A DNA stretch of 64,000 nucleotides. Source: CAKZQX01 sp034437035 (GTDB taxonomy: Bacteria; Chloroflexota; Chloroflexia; Chloroflexales; Chloroflexaceae). A program made the translations under genes and the position numbers. This document shows, piece by piece, positions 46,135 through 57,200 of the stretch (positions within the stretch are counted from its first letter, which is position 1; every line of letters begins with the position of its first letter). The notes under the pieces are model-generated. The model ran no database searches and was not told the origin of the DNA. It saw only the letters and a program-made list of their open reading frames with translations. The stretch is from positions 1 to 64,000 of the forward strand of contig DAOTUI010000310.1 of NCBI GenBank assembly GCA_034437035.1, in the 5' to 3' direction.

Positions 46135-46796
46135 TTACAACCAATTTAGGATTGCTATTTCACCAGATTTTATGAAAAGTTGACCATCCACGGCAGTAGC
46201 GTCCGTAGTGCCGGCTTTAAGCGGTTTCGGATCAGTACAACCACCTGAAACCGGCGCTACGTGCCGCATACGCAGGAGCCATCCTGGTCTTCACCCGCAT
46301 GCACAGCCGTATCTCCGTCTCTGCCCAGAGAGGCATTTCCGATACTAGAACATACTGCGAACACGCAGAAGCCTGTCCCTGCCGGAAGAAACCGCCCCCG
46401 CAGCGAGTAGACCACCCCCTGATTGCCCATGTTACCACGCTGAGAATTGTGGGAGAAAAGCGTAGATCGGAATGACCCTCGCGGTTGATCCGTATGGCTT
46501 CAGAATGCCCTACATGTCCGTTTTAGTGCGACGATGATATACGCTGGAATATCCACCGGACATGGGTGGAATTTAACCCAAAGGTGTGCTATACTCAACA
46601 GTGCATACTTTAGCGAAAAACGGTTCGTAGCACTTCCTGTTGTGTCAGGTTCCTTTTAACTTGTTTGCTATCCGTTATGTCTCGTCAGGTCTGTCCCGGT
46701 CTGTACAGGCAAAATCTGTTCATGGTCGCTTATACACCAGTTGCCGACATAGTTTGTGACATAGTTTGTGACATAGGCGCGAGGAGCGTTCAACGT
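46135..46796. other. Intergenic region upstream of the methyltransferase gene
   Basis: About 660 bases with no supported gene. It holds GTGCCGGCTTTAAGCGGTTTC / GAAACCGGCGC inverted sequence at 46213-46258, a TCCACC/GGTGGA hairpin around 46553-46571, and two 12-base direct repeats (46749-46772). A TATACT-like box near 46590 may belong to the downstream promoter. Confidence 0.45.
46749..46772 (+). repeat. Two tandem 12-base repeats upstream of the methyltransferase
   Basis: ATAGTTTGTGAC occurs twice in direct succession, followed by ATAG, about 25 bases before ATG 46797. It could be a regulator binding site or simple duplication. Confidence 0.6.
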
Positions 46797-47630
46797 ATGG
46801 ATATGGAAGACTTTGTTCATCCGGATGATATCGCTGATCTGGTACCGGTTGACAAGCCGAATGCCGCCCGGATGTATGACTACTGTCTGGGGGGATTTCA
46901 CTCCTTTGAGGTTGATCAGCAGGCTGCCGAGCAGATGCCGGCGTTTTATCCCGATGTGAAGCAGATTGCTCTGGCCAACCGGGCCTTTCTGCGGCGGTCA
47001 GTAGCGTGTATGCTAGAGCAGGGAATTGACCAGTTTCTGGATATCGGATCAGGGCTACCAACTGTGGGGAATGTACATACGATGGCGCAGGAGGCTAACC
47101 CGGATGCACGGGTCGTCTACATTGATATCGACCCGGTAGCGGTAGAACATAGTAAAATCCTGCTCAAAGACAATCCGAATGCGCTGGCACTTCAGGCAGA
47201 TGCGCACTACCCGGAAATCATCCTGAACAACCCGGATGTGCGACAGTTGCTCGACTTTACCCGGCCAATCGGGGTGATGTTCATTGCTGTGCTCCAATTT
47301 ATTACCGATGATGCAAAAGCCTATCATGCCGTAAGGATGGTCCGCGATGCGCTGGTATCGGGTAGTTATATAGCGATTGCGCATTACACGAATGCCCAGG
47401 AAAAAGTCCCTGCAAATATCATGACCAAATTTGAAGATATCTATAATCGTGCTGCGCTGCCGATACGCGCACGGTCGCATCAAGAGATTGCAACCTTCTT
47501 TGCCGGTCTGGAACTGGTTGAGCCGGGACTGGTTTACGTTCCCCAATGGCGATCCCAGACATCCAAAGAAATCTTCCTGAATGAGCCGGAGCGGGCATGC
47601 AACTTTGCCGGGGTTGGACGTAAGCCGTGA
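46797..47630 (+). CDS. SAM-dependent methyltransferase, PF04672-like
   Basis: 277 residues from ATG 46797 (GAGGAG about 10 bases upstream; ATG 46803 is an alternative). The hallmark N-terminus PNAARMYDYCLGGFHSFEVDQQAAEQM (broken by normal substitutions) and FLDIGSGLPTVGNVH, followed by VVYIDIDPVAVEHS, match the S-adenosylmethionine methyltransferase family PF04672, common in actinobacteria. Later IGVMFIAVLQFITDD is in the catalytic motif position. The substrate is unknown. It is 34 bases from the downstream kinase gene, so the pair is probably one transcript. Confidence 0.82.
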   Translation: MDMEDFVHPDDIADLVPVDKPNAARMYDYCLGGFHSFEVDQQAAEQMPAFYPDVKQIALANRAFLRRSVACMLEQGIDQFLDIGSGLPTVGNVHTMAQEANPDARVVYIDIDPVAVEHSKILLKDNPNALALQADAHYPEIILNNPDVRQLLDFTRPIGVMFIAVLQFITDDAKAYHAVRMVRDALVSGSYIAIAHYTNAQEKVPANIMTKFEDIYNRAALPIRARSHQEIATFFAGLELVEPGLVYVPQWRSQTSKEIFLNEPERACNFAGVGRKP

Positions 47631-47664
47631 GCATAAGTAGATAGTAGTAAGTATCAGGGTACCT

Positions 47665-49224
47665 ATGAACGAGTGGCAACCAGGAGAGCTCTTCTCTACA
47701 CTTCGCAGCCGCCATGAATGCATTGCCGATATCTGGAGTGATACTGTTTTACAGACGGGATCCGGAACACATGATACAGCTACAGCGATAGCCCGCTTCA
47801 ACGCATTGCTGGATCAGTTTACCAGCATACTGGTGACAGAGCCGGTTGATGAGCATGCAGCCCAGACAATCGGGGAAGAACTGGCAAAATTTCACTATCT
47901 TCAGCCGGAGACTCTCGGCAAAACGCAGGCGCTGCTGCTCCATATGTTTACTGCCGATCTGCCTGCCGATCAGCTTGTCTTCCTGCTGCCGCGCCTGTCC
48001 CGCCTGCTGGGAGCACTTGCCACCGGCTTTAATCACCAGTTCCAGCGCACGATTATCGATGAGCAGCACGCTTCGCGCCGGGCACTGCCGGCAACCCGTG
48101 AGCAGGCGCAGGCGCTGGTTGAGATCAAACAGCGCCTGCGCCTGGTCATTAACAACTTTCCGCTGATTCTCTTTGCCTTTGACCAGGATGGCGTGCTGAC
48201 GCTGGCCGAAGGTCAGGGTACTCGAATGTTTGACTATGACATGAAAACGTTGGTCGGGCAGTCGATCTACGATTGGCAGTCGATCTATCCCCAGGTTACG
48301 ACCAATGTGCAGCGCGCGATCCAGGGTGAGGAGTTTAGCACACGGGTCTATCTGCGAGATGCCGTCCTTGAGACACGCTATGCTCCGCTCCGTCATCAGA
48401 GCGGGGAGATCCAGGGGGTTATCGGGGTGTCGATTGATATTACCGCGCGTGTCCGCGCCGAGGAAGAGCTTGCCCGACTCCAGCGCGCCATTGACCAGCG
48501 CATCGAGGCCGAGCGGTTGCAAATTGCGCAGGAACTGCACGATACGATGTTGCAACAACTGCTTGGTCGCAACTACATGCTTGAACTGGCCCAGCAGGAG
48601 GTCTGCGCGGAACTACGCTCCAGCGACCGGATCTGTACCTATATCACGCGCACACTGGGGGAAACCCGCCGGGACGCGCTGCACATGGTGAAGATATTGC
48701 AATCGCTGATTGCCCGGTTGCAACCGGCAGGCCTGAATGATATGGGTCTGGTTGTGGCGCTTGAAGGGCACCTGCTGCGGCTACAGCGCGAGGGCGACCT
48801 GACGATCCCCCGGCTCTCGTGCGATCTAGACCCGCAGGGAGCCCACGTCCCTTCCATCCTGGCACGCTATCTCTTTCGGGCAGCGCAGGAAGCGCTGGCA
48901 AACGCCCTGCAGCATGCTCAGGCCAGCCATATTCATCTCAGTCTGCAGGTCTATACCGATGAGATTGTGCTGATGGTGGAGGATAATGGACAGGGATTTC
49001 AGGTGCCGGCCCGCCTGAGCGAGTTCACCCGGAGCAGTCATTTTGGCCTGGCGGAGATGGCCCAGCGCATTGAACTGGTCAATGGCGAAGTGTCAATCTG
49101 GTCCCAACCCGGCCGCGGCACGGAAGTTATTGTGCGGATACCAGTAACCGCTGAGGCCGGGTACTCTGACAGCATGCTGCCACCGGCACACGAGCCCCTG
49201 ACCGCGACCGTCTCTTCCGCCTGA
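47665..49224 (+). CDS. PAS-domain sensor histidine kinase (HisKA_3/NarX-type)
   Basis: A 519-residue soluble kinase. Residues 1-150 are a helical input region of unknown type. A PAS domain (about 165-275) starts RLVINNFPLILFAFDQDGVLTLAEGQG. The dimerisation/phosphoacceptor helix has His in LQIAQELHDTMLQQLLG, and the ATPase part has EALANALQHAQASHIHL, VEDNGQGF and GRGTEVIVRIP. Kinases of this type usually pair with NarL-like regulators; none is adjacent. It is convergent with the small gene at 49232, 7 bases away. It may act with the upstream methyltransferase. Confidence 0.88.
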   Translation: MNEWQPGELFSTLRSRHECIADIWSDTVLQTGSGTHDTATAIARFNALLDQFTSILVTEPVDEHAAQTIGEELAKFHYLQPETLGKTQALLLHMFTADLPADQLVFLLPRLSRLLGALATGFNHQFQRTIIDEQHASRRALPATREQAQALVEIKQRLRLVINNFPLILFAFDQDGVLTLAEGQGTRMFDYDMKTLVGQSIYDWQSIYPQVTTNVQRAIQGEEFSTRVYLRDAVLETRYAPLRHQSGEIQGVIGVSIDITARVRAEEELARLQRAIDQRIEAERLQIAQELHDTMLQQLLGRNYMLELAQQEVCAELRSSDRICTYITRTLGETRRDALHMVKILQSLIARLQPAGLNDMGLVVALEGHLLRLQREGDLTIPRLSCDLDPQGAHVPSILARYLFRAAQEALANALQHAQASHIHLSLQVYTDEIVLMVEDNGQGFQVPARLSEFTRSSHFGLAEMAQRIELVNGEVSIWSQPGRGTEVIVRIPVTAEAGYSDSMLPPAHEPLTATVSSA

Positions 49225-49231
49225 GTGAGCA

Positions 49232-49651
49232 TCAGCGCAGTTCCAGCGTTCGCTGCACGGTAATGATCTGCCCGGTAAAGTTCCGGCAGACCCGGACATT
49301 CGTCTGCTGGAGCATAATGGCCCAGACATGCGACTCACCCTGCAGCAGGGTGCAGCCATTCGGGGTCATCCGTGTGGTTGCCAGGCCAAATCTGGTCGTG
49401 TACCAGTTCTGCACTTCGGGAAATTGATCAGTTGTGAAATAGGCATAGTTCCACTCGATCCGGTCGGGCAAATCGTAGGTAATATCTTCTGATCTGACAG
49501 TGGCACCCGGGTAGTGCATCGCCTGCAGATCCTGGCGCAGTGTCAGCAGGGCCAGGGCAACCCCCCCAACCAGCAGGAGCAGCAAGACCAACCCGCAACC
49601 CCAGAGCCGTTTCCGCACCTCACCCGGTTCTTTTTCACTAGTGTTATTCAT
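49232..49651 (-). CDS. Hypothetical membrane-anchored protein
   Basis: About 139 residues. ATG 49651 is chosen because GCGAAAG precedes it, although an upstream GTG at 49666 is in frame. A basic N-terminus (RKRLWGCG) leads to one membrane helix (LVLLLLLVGGVALALLTL). The rest is extracytoplasmic and contains an N..Y...DQFPEVQNWYTTRFGL segment and two Cys that could pair. I do not recognise the family. Confidence 0.55.
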   Translation of the reverse strand: MNNTSEKEPGEVRKRLWGCGLVLLLLLVGGVALALLTLRQDLQAMHYPGATVRSEDITYDLPDRIEWNYAYFTTDQFPEVQNWYTTRFGLATTRMTPNGCTLLQGESHVWAIMLQQTNVRVCRNFTGQIITVQRTLELR

Positions 49652-49695
49652 AATACTTTCGCACAAAAATCAAAGGTTTCATCACATTTCACGCC

Positions 49696-52176
49696 TCACG
49701 TTTCACGCTTCAGCGGCAGTTCCACCGCGAGACAACTACCCTGGCCGGGAGCGGCATCAATGGCAAGTTCGCCCCCCAGCAATCGCAGCCGCTCCTGCAT
49801 GCCGGCCAGGCCACTCGAAGTGTGACTCGCAAGTGCGGCAACCGGATCAAAGCCCCGGCCCTCGTCGGCAATCTGCACGCCAATCATAACCTGGCTAACC
49901 CAGAAGCGCACCACAACTTCGTGCGTCTCCGCATAGCGCGCCGCATTGGTCAACGCCTCCTGCACCATCCGGTAGACCGCGATTTCAATATCATTCCCAA
50001 AGCGCTGCTGATCCAACCCGGAGTGTTTAAAGGCAACCTGAATACCCGTCTGGGTTGTGTAGCGGTCGAAATACCAGCGTAGCGTCGGCAACAGTCCCAG
50101 ATCATCCAGCATGGGCGGGCGCAACTGGAGTGACATCTCGCGGACCTGCTGGAGCAGTTCGGAAACCAGTGAGCGGGCATGGGCCAGCCGCGATGGGATC
50201 TGTTCAAGCGGCGGGCGATTGACCATCTCCAGGGAGAGACTCAGGCCGGTCAGGATCTGGCCGACTTCGTCGTGGAGTTCGCGGGCGATAGCGCGCCGCT
50301 CAGCCTCCTGGAATTCGACCAGCCGCCGCGACAGCGTTTGCAGTCGCTCATGGCCGGACTGAACCTGGCTGAACAGGCGGGCGCGCTGGATGGCTGAGCC
50401 AACCTGCTGTCCCACAATCGCTAGAAAGGTTACATGATCATCCCGAAAGGCTTCCGGGTCGGCACTGAAGAGATCAACCACACCCTGGATTTCCCCCCGC
50501 GCCAGCAGCGGCACACCCAGGTAGCGGCAAGACGATGCGCAGAGCGTTTCCGGCAGCATAGCGGCGACGGCAGTATTGTCCAGATTATCCATGCGCAGGG
50601 GCGACTGCTCCCAGATTACCCGCTGATTGTGGGCCATGGTGACGGCAAGCGCGCGGCGCTGTTTATCCGGGACAGCGATCAGGCCCCAGGTCTCCTCAAG
50701 GGAGATATGATCGGTTTCTTTATGATAGAGATAGATCGCCCCGGCCGGAAGAACCAGATACTCAGCAAACATCATGCGCAGGGTGGAGAACACCTCCGAC
50801 AGGGCCAGCGACTGGTTGATGGCCTCGATCATCAGGTTGAGCCGGGCGAGTTGCTCGTTGCGCTGCTTCAGTTTCTCCTCGGCGCGCTTGCGCTCGGTAA
50901 TATCGCGCACCACACTAACGACATTAATGACCTGACCGGCGGCATCACGCAGGGGCGTGATCACATGTTCGGTCGGAAAAATCTCGCCGCTCTTATGCCG
51001 CATTTGATACTCGGTGGTAAAAACACCGGGCGCCGCATATGCCTGGAGGGCGGCCCGACCAAAGATCGCAAACATCTCCGCGTTGACATGTAGAAAGTCA
51101 GTAGCCTGCCCAATCAGTTCCGCGCGGTTGTAGCCGAACATGGTCTCGGTGGTCCGGTTGCACTCTTCGATCAGCCGGGTAAACGGATTAACGACCATGA
51201 CGGCTTCGTTCAAACTTGAGAGCACCTTCTCCAGCAGGTTGTGAGATTTCTGCAGGGCTACCTGCGCCTGCCGCATGGCCGTAACGTCCCGATCATACCA
51301 GACCCGCCCATAGTTGGTACCATCCACCCCCTTCACTGGAGCGCTGTAGCGTTCATACACACGCCCATCGTTAAAGTAGATTTCATCCGAACTGATCGCT
51401 TCCGGATGTTCATACAGGTAGCGGATCTTGGCAGCAAACTCTTCGGAGGCGACCAGTTGTTCGTGCAACACCTGAACGCGTGTCGCAAATGATGATTGCT
51501 GCATCATCTCCGGGGACATCCGCCACATCTCGGCAAAGCGCCGGTTGTAGAAGAGCACATGCTGATCCGGATCAACCACCAGGATACCGTCAATGGAAGC
51601 ATCGCTCTGGCACTCCAGCAGCGTTTTCTGCATGCGCAGTTCCGCTTCGGCCCGCCGGCGCTCGGCGATTTCGGCCTGAAGCGCCTGGTTGATATGGGCC
51701 AGTTCGGCGGTACGCTCCGCTACCCGCTGTTCCAGCAGCGAATACGACCGGCGCAGTTCCGCTTCGGCCTGCTCTTTCTCTCGAACAAGCTGATGCTGCT
51801 GCAGGGCACGCTCGATAATTAAGGGCAGCAGTTCCAGATACCCGCCCGCCACATCCTTGACGATATAGTCGCTTGCGCCCAGCTTCATCGCCGCGACCGC
51901 GATCTGCTCACTGCCGGTACCCGTTATTACAATCACCGGGGGCATGTCCCCCCGTTCCGCCAGGATGCGAATAACATCCAGTCCGGACAGGCCGGGCATG
52001 TTCTGGTCTACGGCAACCAGGGCATACACTCCGGCGGCATACATTGCCAATCCCGCTTCCCCGTCACAGGCAGTCTCAACAACATAGCCCGCCCGTCCCA
52101 GACGTTTCTGAACAAGGCGCGCGGCGGCGGGATCATCTTCCATGTAGAGAATGCGTTTATCGGCAAACTCGGACAT
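49696..52176 (-). CDS. REC-PAS-PAS-GAF-HisKA_3 sensor kinase
   Basis: About 826 residues from MSEFADKRILYMEDDP. An N-terminal receiver (YMEDDPAAARLV, Asp in LVAVDQNMPGLSGLD, Lys in YIVKDV) is followed by a coiled-coil segment (about 130-180), two PAS domains, a GAF domain and a NarX-type kinase core: His in IARELHDEVGQILTGLSLSL, EALTNAARYAETHEV and ADEGRGFDPV. Its first 180 residues closely resemble those of the upstream HD-GYP protein, so the pair arose by duplication. It is the last gene of the four-gene reverse operon. Confidence 0.92.
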   Translation of the reverse strand: MSEFADKRILYMEDDPAAARLVQKRLGRAGYVVETACDGEAGLAMYAAGVYALVAVDQNMPGLSGLDVIRILAERGDMPPVIVITGTGSEQIAVAAMKLGASDYIVKDVAGGYLELLPLIIERALQQHQLVREKEQAEAELRRSYSLLEQRVAERTAELAHINQALQAEIAERRRAEAELRMQKTLLECQSDASIDGILVVDPDQHVLFYNRRFAEMWRMSPEMMQQSSFATRVQVLHEQLVASEEFAAKIRYLYEHPEAISSDEIYFNDGRVYERYSAPVKGVDGTNYGRVWYDRDVTAMRQAQVALQKSHNLLEKVLSSLNEAVMVVNPFTRLIEECNRTTETMFGYNRAELIGQATDFLHVNAEMFAIFGRAALQAYAAPGVFTTEYQMRHKSGEIFPTEHVITPLRDAAGQVINVVSVVRDITERKRAEEKLKQRNEQLARLNLMIEAINQSLALSEVFSTLRMMFAEYLVLPAGAIYLYHKETDHISLEETWGLIAVPDKQRRALAVTMAHNQRVIWEQSPLRMDNLDNTAVAAMLPETLCASSCRYLGVPLLARGEIQGVVDLFSADPEAFRDDHVTFLAIVGQQVGSAIQRARLFSQVQSGHERLQTLSRRLVEFQEAERRAIARELHDEVGQILTGLSLSLEMVNRPPLEQIPSRLAHARSLVSELLQQVREMSLQLRPPMLDDLGLLPTLRWYFDRYTTQTGIQVAFKHSGLDQQRFGNDIEIAVYRMVQEALTNAARYAETHEVVVRFWVSQVMIGVQIADEGRGFDPVAALASHTSSGLAGMQERLRLLGGELAIDAAPGQGSCLAVELPLKRET

Positions 52177-52197
52177 TGTTACCACTCTCACACTCTG

Positions 52198-53832
52198 TCA
52201 CTTGCGCTTCTCAGTTTGCAAGAAGAGAAACGCTGCAACAACTTGCGGATCAAAATGCGACCCCGCCTGGTCCCGAATATGCGCATAGACCTCCGCCACC
52301 GGCCAGGCGCGATGATAGGGCCGCTCCGAGCAGAGGGCATCCCAGACATCAATCACAGCGAAGATCCGCGCTGCCAGAGGAATACCCTCGGCTTTAAGCC
52401 CATAGGGATAGCCCGTGCCGTCCCACTTCTCGTGGTGGTAGAGGGGAATCTCCAGGGCGGGCCGCAGGAAGGGAATCGGCGTGATCAGTTGCGCGGCATA
52501 GACCGGATGCCGGCGCATGATTGACCACTCCGCATCCGTCAGCGGGCCGGGTTTGAGCAGGATTTTATCCGGGATCGCCAGCTTGCCGATATCGTGCAGG
52601 ATGGCCCCCCGACGCAGATGCACCAGTTCCGTATCCCGAAAGCCCATCTGTTGCGCCAGCGCCAGGGTCAGATCCGTTACCCGGCGCGTATGGCCTTCGG
52701 TATCCGCATCACGCAGTTCCAGCGCGCGCGCCCAGCCTTCAATCGTGGCATCATAGGCCAGGATCAGTTCATTGTGCGTCCGCTGCAGGCTGTCAAAGAG
52801 ATCGGCATTATCAATCGCAATCGCCGCCTGACCCGCCAGCGTCTCTAAAAAATCGAACCACTCCTGATCCGGTGTCAACTGCGTGCGGTGAAACAGTTCC
52901 AGAACGCCCTGCACCTGGCCCCGGGCGATCAGCGGGACGCCGTAGTAGGCGACAAACTCTTCCGGGCTAAAGCGGTTTTGTTGCTCCGGGAGATCAACTG
53001 CCTGGCGCAGATCGGCGATGCTGAACATGCGCTGTTCCAGGACAACCCGACCGGCCAGACCTTCGCCCGGCGCAAGTGTCATCTGTCGGTTCATAGGCAG
53101 ACGCAGGCCGCGATCCGCCACATACCGCAGCGTGTGGGTCAGCGGATTGAGCAGCAGGACCGTCGCGGCATCAACCTGCAGATAGGTTGTCACCTGGTCG
53201 AGTAACACGCCCAGCGTCAGGCTGAGATCCAGGCTGGCCGTAATCGCCATATCGATCCGGCGCAGTGCCGAGAGATGCCGGAGTTGCCGTTGGCGCTGCT
53301 CCTCGGCCTGTTTCCGCTCGGCAATCTCGGCCTGAAGCGCCTGGTTGGCCTGCGCCAGTTCGGCGGTGCGGGCGGCGACCCGCTGTTCCAGCAGCGCGTG
53401 GGACTCGCGCAACGCAGCTTCGGCCTGCTGTTTCTCCTCCAGCAGTTGCTGCCGGCGCATGGCCCGCTCAATCACCAGGGGCAACAGTTCGAGGTAGCCA
53501 CCCGCGACATCTTTGACAATATAGTCACTCGCCCCTAGTTTCATCGCCTCAACCGCCGTCTGCTCACTCCCGGCCCCCGTCACCATGATCGTAGGTAGTA
53601 CATGCCCCGCCGCCGCCAGGTGCCGGAGCACATCCAGGCCGGACATGCCGGGCATATTCTGATCAATGGCAAGCAGGGCATAGGAGCCGCCGGCATACAT
53701 TGCCAATCCCTCAGCGCCATCAGGCGCAATATCGACAACATACCCGGCACGCTGGAGCCGGCGCTGAACCAGCCGCGCCACTCCGGGGTCGTCTTCCATG
53801 TAGAGTATACGTAGACCGGCGAACTCCGACAT
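52198..53832 (-). CDS. REC-GAF-HD-GYP cyclic di-GMP phosphodiesterase-like protein
   Basis: A 544-residue protein. The receiver (about 1-118; YMEDDPGVARLV, Asp in LLAIDQNMPGMSGLD) is followed by a coiled coil, a GAF domain (about 190-335) and an HD-GYP domain. The last has HTRRVTDLTLALAQQMG, HLRRGAILHDIGKLAIPDKIL, YHHEKWDGTGYPYGLKAEGIPLAARIFAVIDVWDAL. The HD pair and GYP loop (GTGYP) needed for hydrolysis of cyclic di-GMP are present. Phosphorylation of the receiver probably gates activity. It starts 6 bases after the Rcp1-like gene. Confidence 0.93.
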   Translation of the reverse strand: MSEFAGLRILYMEDDPGVARLVQRRLQRAGYVVDIAPDGAEGLAMYAGGSYALLAIDQNMPGMSGLDVLRHLAAAGHVLPTIMVTGAGSEQTAVEAMKLGASDYIVKDVAGGYLELLPLVIERAMRRQQLLEEKQQAEAALRESHALLEQRVAARTAELAQANQALQAEIAERKQAEEQRQRQLRHLSALRRIDMAITASLDLSLTLGVLLDQVTTYLQVDAATVLLLNPLTHTLRYVADRGLRLPMNRQMTLAPGEGLAGRVVLEQRMFSIADLRQAVDLPEQQNRFSPEEFVAYYGVPLIARGQVQGVLELFHRTQLTPDQEWFDFLETLAGQAAIAIDNADLFDSLQRTHNELILAYDATIEGWARALELRDADTEGHTRRVTDLTLALAQQMGFRDTELVHLRRGAILHDIGKLAIPDKILLKPGPLTDAEWSIMRRHPVYAAQLITPIPFLRPALEIPLYHHEKWDGTGYPYGLKAEGIPLAARIFAVIDVWDALCSERPYHRAWPVAEVYAHIRDQAGSHFDPQVVAAFLFLQTEKRK

Positions 53833-53838
53833 TGACGC

Positions 53839-54267
53839 TTACCTCGTAGCAGGAACGGTGACAACCGAGAAAAAGAGTCCCAGTTTCTGGATGGCTTCAG
53901 CAAACTGCGTATACTCAACCGGCTTGACCACATACACATTGCATCCCAGTTCGTAGCAGCGCCGGATCTCCTGGGGATCATCGGTTGTAGTAAGAATAAT
54001 CACCGGAATATACCGGGTTCGCTCGTGTGATTTCATCTGTTCCAGCACCTGGTAGCCACTCATAACCGGGAGATTGAGATCGAGCAGAACCAGTAACGGC
54101 ATTGGCGTATGATTGCCGTTTGCATCCGTACCAAACAGATAATCCAGCGCCTGCTGTCCATCGGTAAGTGTGATAATCTCGTTCGAGATCTTGGCACGCT
54201 GCAAATTCTTGGCGATCAGCCGCGCATGCCCCGGATCGTCCTCTACTAATAGAATAGTAACAGCCTG
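53839..54267 (-). CDS. Rcp1-like single-domain response regulator
   Basis: About 142 residues; ATG 54267 (MQAVTILLVEDDPGHARLI) follows the kinase stop by 8 bases, with GAGGAG upstream inside the kinase end. The longer loop around GTDANGNHTPMPLLVLLDLNLPVMSG and the end TQFAEAIQKLGLFF are typical of Rcp1-type regulators that pair with phytochrome-like kinases. Thr is in ILTTTDD and Lys in VVKPVE. It presumably takes phosphate from the 1292-residue kinase. Confidence 0.92.
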   Translation of the reverse strand, partial: QAVTILLVEDDPGHARLIAKNLQRAKISNEIITLTDGQQALDYLFGTDANGNHTPMPLLVLLDLNLPVMSGYQVLEQMKSHERTRYIPVIILTTTDDPQEIRRCYELGCNVYVVKPVEYTQFAEAIQKLGLFFSVVTVPATR

Positions 54268-54275
54268 CATTGGTG

Positions 54276-57200
54276 TCAACACTCCTCGGGTAAAAGATTG
54301 GGCAGCGAAATGGTAAATGTTGTGCCCACCCCCGGCGCAGACGCGCACCAGATATGCCCCCCATGCCGGCGGACCAGCGCCTGCACATAGGCCAACCCCA
54401 TGCCCTCGCCCGCCACATCCGGCTTGCCGATGCGACGGAAGGGGGCAAACACCTTGTCCATATCCTCCGGGGTAATCCCCCGACCGTTGTCACGAATATA
54501 AATGTTGGCGTTTTCGTTGCCGCTTTCACCACCGATATCGATCTGTCCGGGTCGCGCAGGATCGAGGTAGAGTACAGCATTATTCAAGATGTTGCCCAGG
54601 ATCTGCTCCATCGCGGTCGGATCGGCCATAACGGTGGGTAGCGGAGCCACACGCACCGCTACCTGGCGCGATTCGATCTGGTGCGCCAGCGTTTGCAGCG
54701 TCGTGGTTACCAGTGCCTGCATATCGAGCAGTTCCGGGGTGATTTCACGTCGCCCCAGCCGCGAGAGCTTGAGCAACGCATTGATCAGATGATCCATGCG
54801 GTCAACTGAGGAGGTGATAAAGCCCAGCGCCTCAGGCACATCTTCGTCGATAGCAGTCAGGAGCTCCTGTCGGCGGGGCGCATCCAGGCAGGTGAGCGCC
54901 TGGTCAAGGGCCGGGCGAATATCGTCCATTGCCATTTGCAGTTCGGCGGCAAAACCCTTGAGATTGACCAGGGGCGCACGCAGGTCATGCGAGACAATAT
55001 AGGCAAACTGACGCGTCTCGGCAACGCTCTGCTGCAACTCCTCGGCGTAGCGGCGCAACTGCTCATCCGCCCGTTTGCGCTCGGTCACATTCCGCGCAAT
55101 GCCTTCGACGGCAATCAGCCGGGCATCTTCATCAAAGATCGGCCAGCTATGCTGCTCCATCCACACATCCCGCCCCGCTTTACTCATGAAGTGGAAGATC
55201 AGCGGCTCACGGTAGTCGCCAGGCGACTGGTGAAAGGTCTGTATCAGACCAAGCGTATCGGGATGGGACATCTTCAATGCCAGGTCCGGGTCAGCATAGT
55301 GCTCCTCGGGTGTATACCCCAGAATAGCAGTAACTGCCGGGCTGATATACTCATAGCCACGGGATGGTGCCAGCCGGTAGCGATACAACACATCGGGAGC
55401 ATGCTCGGCCAGGAGCCGAAAGCGCTCTTCGCTGCGGCGCAGCGCCGCTTCGGCCTGTTTGCGCTCGGTAATATCCTGGGACACCCCCAGGATCTGCTCG
55501 GGTTTACCGTCGGGTGTACGCGTAAACACCGTCTCGCGCACCGCCAACCGGCGCCATGTCCCGTCGGCATGCTTCATCCGGTACTCCAGTTCCAGGATCT
55601 CGCCGTCGGCAGCGGCAGCGATCCGCTGGAGCTGCCAGGTTGTCCCGCACTCCAGGTCATCCGGGTGCAGCAGGGTCGGAATAACCGCCGTACCCATGGC
55701 ATGGATCTGCTCCGGCGTGTACCCCAGGACCAGGGCAATTTCCCGGTTCACATAAATATTCTGCATGGTAATAATATCATAGACATAGAGGAGATCCGGG
55801 ATGGTATTGGCGACATTCTCGATAAAGCGCCGGCTCTCGCGTAGCGCTTCCTCGGTGCGCCGGCGTTCGGCAATCTCTGCCTGCAGCGCCGCATTGGCCT
55901 GCGAAAGCGCGTGCGTCCGTTCAAGCACCCGTTGTTCCAGGTCGGCATTGAGCTGCCGCACCGCTTCTTCAGCCTGTTTGCGGTCACTGATATCAATCAC
56001 CACTGCTAGAATCATCTCGATTTCGTTCTGCATATTGCGAATAACTGTCACGGCCAGATCGGCCCAGAACATACTGCCATCTTTCCGAATATAGCACTTT
56101 TCCAGGCGATAGTTTCTAATTTCGCCGCGCAGCAGGCGCATAAACTGTGCGCGACTGCCGGCAACATCGTCCGGATGGGTGATATCCCATGGCATCATCT
56201 GCAGCATCTCGGCATCGGTATAACCCGTCATTGCGAGCCAGCGGTCATTGACTTCCCGAAAGCGACCGTTCGTATCAAGGACAATAATCCCAGCGGCGGC
56301 ATTGTCCAGCATGGCCTGCATGCGCGCCTGGTTTGTCCGGAGTGCCGCTTCCAGTTCGCGGTGCCGGGTGATATCCTGACTGATGACCATGCCCACCGTC
56401 ATGCTGCCATGCTCGTCACGCATGGGCAGGGTATGCACCTGGTAGATGAACCCGCCGAAGGCCACCTCAAACATAGCATTCTGCCCGGCCAGGGCATTGC
56501 GATAGTGGGGTTCGAGGATTGTAACGGTTTCCGCATCAAATATCTCCCAGATGGTCTTGCCTTCAAGCATATCGGAGGATAACCCGACATCACGTAGGCC
56601 CTGCCCATCGGCAAAGGTATAGCGCAGGTCATAATCAAACAGGAAGATCCCCCCATTCGGAAAGTTCTGGATAACGGTCTGGTAACGGGCTTCACTCTGG
56701 CGGAGCACGGCCTCGGTCTGTTTTCGCTCGCTGATATCCTCCGAAATAGTGACACAATAGCCGGGCCGGGGACTGTAGGCCGCAATTGCAAACCATTTAT
56801 CGCGTGGCGGAAAATAGAATTCCAGCCGGGTACATACGCCGGTCAACCCTACCTGTCCATAGATGTGAATAAGATCAGGTTCAGCGGCCGTGATGCCGGG
56901 AAAGATTTCGGTGACACGGCGACCAAGTACATCGGCACGCGCAAATCCGGCGTGTTCTTCAAACAGGTCGTTGACATCAACATAGAGCAGATCAATTGGC
57001 CGGTTCTGCGCATCACAGAGCACCTGATGGTAGGCGACGCCACTGGGCATATGGCGGAAGAGCGACTGGTACTCAACCTCGCGTTTATGCAGCGCACTGG
57101 TCATCTGCTGGTGGGCCGCCCGTTCACGCAGAGTCTGCATCCCGTATGCCAGATTATCCGCCAGTTGATCAAGCAGATCAACCTCTTCCCGATCAAAGGC